Shown here: positions 55,826 through 64,000 of the stretch, in pieces
Position numbering within the stretch: position 1 is the first letter of the stretch
How the letters are laid out: every line of letters starts with the position of its first letter
Source of the DNA: Obelidium mucronatum
Taxonomy: Eukaryota; Chytridiomycota; Chytridiomycetes; Chytridiales; Chytriomycetaceae
DNA length: 64,000 bases
Reading direction: 5' to 3'
Assembly: GCA_025765595.1 (NCBI GenBank)
Contig: JAIVFH010000088.1
Coordinates: 81,944-145,943 of the forward strand
Notes under the pieces: model-generated
Told to the model about the DNA's origin: nothing
Database searches by the model: none
What the model saw: the letters and a program-made list of their open reading frames with translations, nothing else
Position numbers and translations under genes: made by a program

Positions 55826-56039
55826 AGCATTGACATGTAGGGCACTGCAGTGTGTACTCCAAACTTTACTTAACTAGTATAGTAGTGGTCCCCAATGCAA
55901 TGAAACTGTCAGAAGGCACATGGTCAGGGATAGACATAATCCATTGGAGAATATGAGCAGCATACAGCTTTGCTAGAAAGAATGGAAGGTTGCGTCCAAG
56001 TCGGGCTATATTAGAAGTAATAGACCCCATGACTGCTGT

Positions 56040-56112
56040 GGGCGTATGGCAAAATGGTTACCGCGCTTGACTACGAATCAAGAGATTCCAGGTTCGACCC
56101 CTGGTACGCTCG
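56040..56112 (+). tRNA. tRNA-Arg (ACG), right arm
   Basis: Same sequence as 41666-41738 in reverse: acceptor GGGCGTA/TACGCTC and anticodon loop CTACGAA. It appears fully functional. Confidence 0.92.
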
Positions 56113-56186
56113 GTTTTGGATGGCTGATTCACTTCAGAGCATTTATTCCAATTATAAAAGGCATCATTAGATGCTAACGGCGTCCA

Positions 56187-56258
56187 AGGTCGTACCCGGA
56201 TTCGAACCGGGGTTACTGGTATCAAAAACCAGGGTGATAACCACTACACTATACAACC
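56187..56258 (-). tRNA. tRNA-Gln (TTG), right arm
   Basis: Same as 41520-41591 in reverse: acceptor GGTTGTA/TACGACC and anticodon loop TTTTGAT. It appears intact. Confidence 0.92.
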
Positions 56259-57271
56259 TGTGGTGGTCTGCCCCATGTAGCTATCTATAGCAATTTTCAA
56301 AGAGGTCACCTGATGCTTACCATATCTATTGCTCCAACTCTTGCAGCATTGCTAGGTATCACCCAATTTCTGGTGCATTTTTGAAAAAGAAACCAGTTAC
56401 ATCTTCAGATGAGTAGGAGAAGGTGGGATACAGCATAGTTACATATTTGCATCATTCTGATTTTTTCCATGTTGTTCAAACCGACTCATACTCCTTCATC
56501 TAAGGTGTGCAATACTGCCCCTAAAACCTGTTTTGTGCATTTAGTCTTAAACCACTTTAGGAAAATAAAGATGCAATTGTAAATTGAAGAGCAAGCAGGT
56601 TTGGGTTGACTCATTAACAATACCCAAAAGACCTATCAGGTCTGAATACTTACTGTGAGATGCCCAAAGTTGGATAGCACAATTTCTGAGGAAAAAGCTT
56701 TCTTACATTTCCATCAGATTTCCCTGTTATCAGGAAGACTGGTATCAGGAATGTATCTTTCTACTTACTTAACCACATCAGGTTAAATGGTTAATTTATC
56801 TCACCCAATCACTCCCAAACATACAACCGTCATCTGCCAACCAAATCTTATTGATAGTGTGCCACTGGTGTTTGAAATATGGATTTGTGGTTTCATGTTT
56901 CAGAATTGAATACAGTACACTTTTATTATCAACAATAAATACTTAGATTGGATTAGAGTGCAGTCATGCCGAGTGCACTGTGACAGGTCGGGATTGGAGT
57001 CTTTGCAGATCCTGTATTTTGCAATATATACAACTCTGGAGAAAGACTGTGAGAACATTGTTGGTGTGCAAGTGCAGGCAGGACAGCGTGGACCAATTTG
57101 TAGATGAATCACATTTAGTTTATTGAATCTACATATGCTAAAGAGATGGTACAAACCTGTGAGAGCGTTGTCAATGTGCAAGTGCAGGCAGGACAACATG
57201 GACAATTTGTAGATGAATCACAAATGGCTTTTCTCACAGGTTGGTTTCTCATGTCACATTGTCAAGAACCC

Positions 57272-57790
57272 TTAAATTCCAGTGCGCCTCAAATACATTG
57301 ACGCATACCGTACGCATTCCTTGAAGCGTTGCTTGATTACATCAGGATCCAAATCCTTCACACTCCCCTTAATCAAGCCCAGAGCTCCCTTGAGAGGAAC
57401 AAATTTTTTCTTGGCAAGAGGCTTTGTGAAGATAGCAACCAGCATTTTTCCAGTTATTGATGTCGAAATGTTTTGTTTGGTGGTGGTCAGCTCCTTCTTC
57501 AGTGTTACAAACAGCGCCAGAGTTGCCACAGTGCATGAGGGAAGGTTGGTTCTGCAGGTAACCAAGCCATAATAGAAAGTCATTCGACCAGAATTCAATT
57601 ATTGAATAAAGTGATGATTTAGTGATGAGAATGCGTTGATGATGGTTTCCATTCAGATATTTGAGGACATCTTGTAGTCGTTCCCAAAGTTCCTGGTGTG
57701 GGGCAGGCTGAGAAGCAAGATTCAAAACTGCAAAGGATATTTCCAGCAACGTGTGGAGGAGCCATGGGAGCATTCACTGACGTATATGCG
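57272..57790 (-). pseudogene. Ty1/copia polymerase remnant, right arm
   Basis: Mirror of 38700-39220 with the same blocks (LKYLNGNHHQRILITKSSLY, IFTKPLAKKKFVPLKGALGL) and the same frameshift. The retroelement was therefore already broken when the arms formed. Confidence 0.7.
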
Positions 57791-57993
57791 TAGTAAGCCC
57801 CATTTCCCTACCTTCTGTGGTCTGACAGGTCCCACCTCAAAATGCAAAAACAGTTGCCATTAGAAATTGTTTTTGACATTTGTGATCCTGCTAAACTTTT
57901 GTGCTGCCTTCCATAATTACTGCTGTTTATTGGTCCATAGTATTTTGTGAAAAACTCAACAAGTATAAGATATTAAATGGACAGTTTCACCAG

Positions 57994-58065
57994 TCCCAGA
58001 TAGTATAGTGGCTAGTATCCGCCCCTGTCACGGGCGAGACCGGGGTTCAATTCCCCGTCTGGGAG
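57994..58065 (+). tRNA. tRNA-Asp (GTC), right arm
   Basis: Identical to the left-arm gene: acceptor TCCCAGA/TCTGGGA and anticodon loop CTGTCAC. Confidence 0.93.
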
Positions 58066-58857
58066 AAAGTTTTGTTAGGAAGTCAATCAAAAGCCACACA
58101 TCTCCATAATGGGGATGGTGATGTGGAGACTTTCTGTGCTGAAGGAACTTTTGACCATGCAGTGCTGTATGGCACTTGCATTGAGTGGAATGGTTGAACA
58201 CTTTCCAGGCCATAATTCAACGTGGTCATTAGATGGCACATGTATTCATCGTGATGCATCCATTGTTATCTCTTGGCATATCCCAGCATAGTGCCTATTT
58301 TTTAACCCCATTGACGTTGTAAGAGAAGATTTGCAGTGTCACAATGTGGAAACCAGCAAAATGGATTTGAATACTATAAATGAGTTGTGTTGGCATGACA
58401 AGCAGCCATACATTTACTTGAGTTAGGGTTTAAGGAATGACTTTCTTCAACAGATGCCCGCTATTAGGGGGTGTCACTTGTTTGGGAAATTTTTCAGAAG
58501 AAATCATGATTGCATTTTGATTGGCTAGAGCACTTTCACAAAGATTCCTTTTCACAAAAATTATTGACAAAGAAACTGTTTGTGAAAACAATCAACTCAA
58601 ACATGCCAAATGGACCAACCCTAACAACAGGATATGGTGGGTTGCGGCAACAGCCGGAACAGATGACCTTGGTAAGCGGTGTTGGTTGTAACCTGGATAA
58701 CGTTGCAAGGTGGTGAGCAAAGATAGACAGTGATGAATGGCGGCGGCGACGACTCAATTACTGAAGGATGGCAGTAATTGGGGGGATTTGCCAGTGTTAT
58801 AAGGAAAATCAGAGAAAATGGAGATAGCTATAGTGGTTTACTGTGATTGGTTGAGAA

Positions 58858-59790
58858 TTGGAGAGAATGTTCAAGCGCAAGAGTAGTGGGAGCACCACCA
58901 AAGGGAGTGTCAATGAACCACAAAGCAGAGTCTTATTAGAAGATCGCAACACAGCAAACTGGAAACTGGAGAGGGTCCAAAGGATACTGAGTGTGGATCA
59001 TGTGACAGTGACAACAAACTCTACCAGTGGAAATAATGCAGGGATTGAGGAGGCTGGGAGAACAAGAAGACCTACCAAAAGAGCAACCCGGAAGGAAAAA
59101 TGGAAAAAGAGGATAAGATGCCCAGGAAGAATCAGACAAAAGCTAGGAAAATGGTTCAGAAACTGGATGGGACAAGCCATTAACCCAGCTAACCCAGCAC
59201 ACAAAAGAGGAGACACAATTAACATGAAGACAGATAAATTCACATTTGAACAGGTTGCAGGATATGGCCTAATACCAGAAGTAACACATGAATGCATCAA
59301 AGATGTGGAGTCCAGAAGGCTGAAGGTATAAGGAGAATCATAATACAGACCTGGAAGGACTTAAGATACCAAGTAAAAGAAAAAGTTTGGAAGTACCGCA
59401 ACGAAAAGACAATTGAATTTGAACTTACATGCGGAATCACTGAAAAAGCCAAGGCAAGAAGGGAGAGAGAAAGGCTCAATTAAAGAGGGACCCAGAAACA
59501 AAACCACAGATAACAATGGAACAAGGACAACCAACAACACAATAGATCAAAAATGAAAACAATATGCCAACTATGCAAAGGAGAAATGAATGCAACTGGG
59601 AGCCATAAATGCTCAGGAAGAATCAAAAAGGCGATCAAAACTTTAATTAAAGACCGAAAAGGAATTAGGAAAATGCAACCCAGCTGGACTTCAACATCAA
59701 GTAGATAAATGAATGCATACCCAAAAACGCAAAGAGCTTGAATACAAACCAAAATGAACCAGGAACCCCAGGAAAACAAGGCCAGAAAAC
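58858..59790 (+). pseudogene. Retroelement-like coding remnant, right arm
   Basis: Mirror of 36719-37630. The first frame (58858-59331) is longer here and includes FKRKSSGSTTKGSVNEPQSR, then DTINMKTDKFTFEQVAGYGL. It then shifts after THECIKDVE, with the rest in another frame (WKDLRYQVKEKVWKYRNEKT). The breaks differ from the left arm, showing independent decay after duplication. Confidence 0.4.
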
Positions 59791-60276
59791 AGAGTACACC
59801 GAGATACCCCAAAGGAGGGTAGCACAAGAAGGAAAAAGAAAGGAAAAAAGAAGGAAACTAGAAGAACTGCAAGACTTTGAAGACAGAGCATTCTGGGTGG
59901 AAAGTAGACGGGGAGGTCTACAAGGGGGGTTGGTGTGCTAGCTGTGCCTACAAGCCCAGAATATGGAGTCGGGTTGGTACTGCTTCAGGAATGGGGGGAG
60001 GAATAGTAGGTCAGCAAGGTGTTTATTACAAAATACAGCCACACCAAACAAAAAAAAAGCTTGTGTGTGTCCATGATGAGGTGACTTGGAGGCAGAATTG
60101 GTGATAGCAAGCTTGAAATCCATGTATTGGCAGCAGAAAATGGAGATGGGAAAAAGGCAGAAAAAAAACAAACTTTCCATTTGCTTTGAAAGATTAATTG
60201 ACATCTTGATTGCATCACGTCAGGAGAAACAAGGGGAATGAAAGTTAAATATATATATTGAAAATACATGTGGCAA

Positions 60277-60301
60277 GTTTCCGTGGTGTAGTTGGTTGTC
60301 A
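60277..60301 (+). pseudogene. 5' fragment of tRNA-Val, right arm
   Basis: GTTTCCGTGGTGTAGTTGG followed by unrelated sequence; mirror of 36211-36235. Confidence 0.7.
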
Positions 60302-60424
60302 ATATCATAGGTGCGACTCCAATAGAAGCAGCAGTAAGAGAGTCAACTGGACATGTTGTTAGAATCTGTAGGCGTGCGGAGCATGGCCTTAGAGCTCTTA
60401 GGAAACACCCCTGTGTTTCAGAGT

Positions 60425-60590
60425 TCTGAAGGTATAAATAGGAGGAAATGTCCTTCACCGGAAAGGGGACAAACATGCGGAGAAGTGTGCGTGTGCACGA
60501 TACTTCACCCTTGTTGCTTCTGCGGAAGTAAGCTCGTGCGCGAGCGACGTCCACCGCCCCTTCCCCTGAGAGTCATAAGCTGCCTCTTAG
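60425..60590 (-). repeat. Dispersed repeat, copy 3 (right arm)
   Basis: Mirror of the 36-kb copy, containing ttctgaaggtataaata and agtcataagctgcctctta. It belongs to the same family as 18.2 kb. Confidence 0.65.
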
Positions 60591-60759
60591 CCATACAACA
60601 TCTAGTGGCTGTGAATCGTCCGGTGCTGCGTCACCTACCGATTATGATACACGTTTAAGTTCCCAGTTCTGCAAAATCAAAATTCAGGATTTCGTCAGTG
60701 CGGAGGGAAGTTTTGCCCTAATTAGTATTATAAATATTAATGACTTACCAGAGTAATAT

Positions 60760-60833
60760 GTTTCCGTGGTGTAGTGGTTATCACACCAGTCTAACACACA
60801 TGGTGGTCCCCGGTTCGAACCCGGGCGGAAACA
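60760..60833 (+). tRNA. tRNA-Val (AAC), right arm, bulged anticodon stem
   Basis: Acceptor GTTTCCG/CGGAAAC, D arm and T arm are intact. The 3' side of the anticodon stem reads ACATGG instead of ACTGG, an inserted A that breaks the five-pair stem CCAGT/ACTGG. It is either a decaying copy or a sequencing error. The D loop lacks the extra T of the left copy. Confidence 0.75.
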
Positions 60834-61248
60834 TTTTGCCCTTATGTGATTCGAAAAGATAGTGTTGGTGGATATTTTTGTCCGGCATAGATCTGGCAGT
60901 CTGCGGACCGACCTCCAAGGAATACCAAGAATTATTTAAGCTAGATAAAGGCATAATGCTGAAAACTTAAATATAGACATGTGCCGGATTTACCGCACAT
61001 CCATCAACAAGTAGATAAACAATAAATAGTGATGAATTTTACAGTGTATGAGGTAAAAGTCATTATGAAATTATTTGCAATTCATATTCAAATAAAAGAT
61101 CCGTCCTCTGCTTGGAAGTTCTTCAACTTCTCTTAAAAATATCCGCAAAGAAACCAACCAAGTCCCCAAAGCCGCCAAAAACCGTGTTGCCTCTTGAAAA
61201 AACCGTATTTGATGACGTGGTGCCTCTGTTTTTTCACCATGCAAGAGA

Positions 61249-61672
61249 TTGCGGCTTGGGAAATGGTATGAAGAATATCTGAGTCAACAACGCATAACTG
61301 AAAATCACCCACTTACTTCTAAACAGGTACAAGCAAACAAGTGTCAAACCAAGATCCCAATACATTGGCTTGGCGGCTATGATCAAAGCCAACTGGCATT
61401 GTCAGTGGATTCCATGAAGCTGAAGACCAGAAGCGCTGAACTTGCCCAGCTTGCAGATGAACAATGCGATGACAGCAATGACAACAAAAAAGCAACTGCA
61501 ATCAAAACGGAAGCCTTGTTAGCAGATATTCAAGAATCTGAGGTAGCAAACTTCTGGAACTCACCTCAATTGCTACACCAAACAAATTGCTGGTTCTTGA
61601 GTCGCATTAAAGTATTGTTTTTTATGATTCTCGTTCATGGTGAGGTTCCTTGTGACTGTGTTAAAAGCAACA
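61249..61672 (+). CDS. Hypothetical ORF, right arm
   Basis: Twin of 34803-35264 up to VPCDCVKSN. From there it runs into the right-specific 406 bp, extending the frame to 61998 by chance or by fusion. It is not recognised. Confidence 0.3.
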
Positions 61673-62078
61673 GATCTATTGAGCACACTTCTGCTCGACA
61701 AACAACGAAAACTGAACCAATCACCGCCTTTACTTCCAATCCAGCAGTTGTTTCTTCTGGGGTCTCAAAACCAATAAAGGCAATAGGTTTTCCTTCTTTT
61801 GTCTTGGCAAGATGGACATGTTTTGCGTCTTTGAAGTGGGTTTGGATCATTACCGCAGTGGTGCCGGTGACAAACGGTCTGAGAAGGTCAATGTCTGGTT
61901 TTGGCCAGCCTAATACTCCTGCTCATATTATGAATTCTTTTCAAGAATTGAGGTCCACCCAAATTTGTTATGCTCATCAAGCCTTACCTCTTTCTTAAGT
62001 TACATAAAACCCCATTTAATTAAAAGCCAAAAAGGTTCTTGCAATCGTGAGTTCTCGAAGGGTTGCCCCCCTGTCAAC
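61673..62078 (-). other. Segment present only in the right arm
   Basis: The minus strand reads PKPDIDLLRPFVTGTTAVMI, then KDAKHVHLAKTKEGKPIAFI and GFETPEETTAGLEV. The pattern (…GKPIAFIGFETPEETTAGLE…) looks like an RRM-type or retroelement ORF1 RNA-binding fold fragment. It replaces 1,391 bp of the left arm. Confidence 0.4.
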
Positions 62079-62824
62079 ATTTTAGTGCTTGCTTGCTTTG
62101 GGGCAGTACGTCAAAGCTAGAGAACCAAAATAAAGGAATGAGACGGCAGAGCAAAAGCAGAGAACAGACAAAAGGTAGACACAAACCAGCTTAAAACAAG
62201 CATGAAATCCTTTGGCCCCCTTTTTGGCAGTCTAAAGTTAATTTGGGAGTTTAGGTCTAATGTGAGCATTTGATCCCATTAGCAGAACCAGAGTATCAAA
62301 TGTAGAAAGTTGAAACTTACCACCCTTTGAAACAAACACAGCTAGATAGGCTGTGAAGCTATGGAACATAAGGCTAACAAAAAAAAAAAGAAAGGCAATG
62401 AAAGTTTGAGCACATCCCTTACCTGCTTCATGTTTCCAAAACGCTGGAGAACCAACGTGAGTTGTGGAGGCTGAGTTGGGACAATACTTAAGTTCTTTTT
62501 TAGATGAAATTTGTGAGGTACTTTCCAAATGAGCCATCCCCTTATATTTTCTGAAGCCATGCAGAATTAAAAAGTGCTGTAATTTATTTTATTATTTTCC
62601 CCCATTGCAAAAATAATTTTGCTTTTTTTCCCCCCTTCCACCCGCCAACATCACTCCAACTTGTATGGGGTGGTGGCTGCAGAATTCGGGTCATGCTGCA
62701 CAGCCAATGAGCCTGTCCCACACGCAGAGTTTTCTGGTATATTCTATCCTCTACCCACTAACATCGCTCTAACGGTGGTGCAGACGTCGGGTTATGCGCA
62801 GCCGGCGAGCCCGCTTCTCTAGAG

Positions 62825-62878
62825 TGCGCTTGGCTTTCTCTCTAACACACACACTCTCTCTATCTCTCTCTCTCTCAG
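62825..62878. repeat. CT/GA-rich simple sequence
   Basis: Runs of ctctct and cacaca (tctctctaacacacacactc) mirror the gagaga/gtgtgt tract near 32635-32672 in the left arm. Confidence 0.8.
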
Positions 62879-63116
62879 TTCATTGGTGTTTCTCTCTGGA
62901 TATTTGATTGCAGAAGACCTTGGAGGAACGTCTCTATTGCCGTAACTAAACTGTTAATTATTTACTCTGCTAACCATCTGCTTTAGTTTATAACAGAACT
63001 GGACTGCCCTGGATGTGTTTGCGATTGAGACGGAGTAGCTACCCATATCAATTGCAGACGGTGGGCAGCTTTGCAATCTAAGAGGCTTAGCTACCCAATT
63101 TGATCCCAAACGCTGC

Positions 63117-63412
63117 CTACCGCCTCAGGGCGGTCGCTTTCCGGGTGCTTGCACTTGAATGTTTGACTTTGTTGGATCGCAGACGGGGCGGGGTGGACTT
63201 GCGCTTTGTGCATCTTGACCCCGTTTCCTCCCTGGCCCCAAAATCGCCGTTATTCGTAACGCCTTGCAGCCAGGGGCGGTCGCTTTCTGGGTGCTTGCGC
63301 TTGAACGTTTGACTTTGGTGGATCGCAGACGGGGCAGGGTGGACATGCACTTGGTGCATCTTGACCCCGTTTCCTCCCCAGCCTCAAAATCGCTGTTATT
63401 GTAACGGGTTGC
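63117..63412 (-). repeat. 146-bp tandem duplication, right arm
   Basis: Mirror of 32095-32386, two units sharing cttgaccccgtttcctcc and tggatcgcagacgggg. Small differences exist between units and between arms. Confidence 0.85.
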
Positions 63413-64000
63413 AGCTGTGGGGCGGTTGGGGCAGTTGGTTGACCAAAAGTCCCACCTGTTTTATTACCTTGTGTCTATTTTATGCAAGTGTGTTTATGTT
63501 TTGTAAAGAAGCCTACCAAATTAGTTGCTTAGGTACCCTCTTAAATTTGGATCTGAGCTGTTGTACAGTACATAAATTGTTAAATAAATATTGAATTTAA
63601 TAATTTGCATTCTACTGGTGTTTGTATACTATGTAGTGGAGTTGTCAATGATGCGGATGCTATTCATGCGGTTCATGGCTCAATCCCCAGTGGAGGTCTT
63701 TTTTGAATCCTTTATTTCTACTTTGTCCCATTGAGGCAATGCATTTCTTTACTTTATCTTTGTCGAAAATTCTCTGTGAGTTTTGATGGTGCTTTTGCAC
63801 CAAAGTTGGTGGCTGGACTTTCATGACAAAATTTAAGACAAAAAAATGGGCATTTTAGAGGTCTAAAGTGGCAACTGTTTACCATTGTACTCCTGGCATA
63901 AACCTGGACTAAATTAGTTGCAAATCTGGCAACCATCTTGGTCAACAAAGAAAGTTGCCATTTGTGCACCTTAATTGGTGGTAATTTACCAACAGACATT

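Larger units (their letters stand above)
54143..64000 (-). repeat. Right arm of the giant inverted repeat (continues beyond the window)
   Basis: This is the reverse complement of 31500-43634, starting gaacctaacgc at 54143 and reaching the window edge at a point matching 31500 on the left. It lacks the 1,280-bp TIR element and the left-specific 33447-34837 segment. It has its own 406 bp at 61673-62078. Point differences in matching frames (for example SRLLQ versus FRLLQ in the tRNA-Gly overlap frame) show a few per cent divergence. Confidence 0.93.

Noticed and set aside
31500..64000. Palindrome considered as a pure assembly hairpin
   Set aside because: The arms differ by many substitutions, a target-duplicating TE insertion and a replaced segment, which a hairpin artefact would not create. 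A haplotype misjoin is still possible and is listed as a test.

Overview
The window is nuclear DNA of a fungus-like eukaryote. Genes are split by many short GT-AG introns (mostly 43-90 bp), tRNA genes are scattered singly, and the proteins are opisthokont housekeeping types. PB1-ZZ-UBA and AN1 proteins, Ty3- and copia-type debris and a KDZ-type DNA transposon point to an early-diverging (chytrid-like) fungus. That placement is inference. The splice joints given were worked out by keeping phase by hand; several give an exact whole number of codons.

Region 1 (1-12.4 kb) is compact and genic: a 5'-truncated S10 carboxypeptidase, the SEA/GATOR2 subunit Mio (SEA4/MIOS), a TMF1-type golgin, calcineurin B (minus strand) and the Sec1/Munc18 protein SLY1. 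Calcineurin B and SLY1 share a 67-bp divergent promoter. Three genes in the window (Mio, TMF1 and the large gene at 21.5-24.8 kb) begin with an extremely GC-rich, Ala-rich first exon that gives way to ordinary composition.

Region 2 (12.4-18.7 kb) is gene-poor: tRNA-Trp, a tRNA-Ser(AGA) with a shortened D arm, a 1.33-kb TIR element and tRNA-Glu. Region 3 (18.7-28.4 kb) is genic again: a head-to-head pair of near-identical secreted Cys-rich proteins, a membrane-anchored protein with a possible degenerate SOD-like domain, a large unrecognised helical protein, the Hsp90 co-chaperone AHA1, an AN1 zinc-finger protein, and a p62/NBR1-like autophagy receptor.

Region 4 (28.8-64 kb) is repeat-dominated. 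Its backbone is a giant imperfect inverted repeat: the left arm (about 31.5-43.63 kb) is repeated in reverse at 54.14-64.0 kb and runs off the window. Each arm carries tRNA-Val, -Asp, -Gln, -Arg and -Gly plus retrotransposon remnants. A 1,280-bp TIR element with a 6-bp target duplication sits only in the left arm; the right arm preserves its empty site, and the arithmetic offset is exact (1,286 bp). A second copy lies at 29.36-30.61 kb.

The 10.5-kb loop between the arms (43.6-54.1 kb) holds what looks like a multigene transposon: a KDZ transposase with an N-terminal Cys-rich zinc domain (924 aa), a co-oriented 483-aa protein that begins with a homeodomain-like helix-turn-helix and ends with a PHD-like finger, a long opposite-strand gene, and a smaller opposite-strand gene at the far end. 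A fragment of the region-2 TIR element and a broken Ty3/gypsy integrase flank it. The loop cassette, the palindrome and the 6-bp-TSD element are the least ordinary parts of the window.
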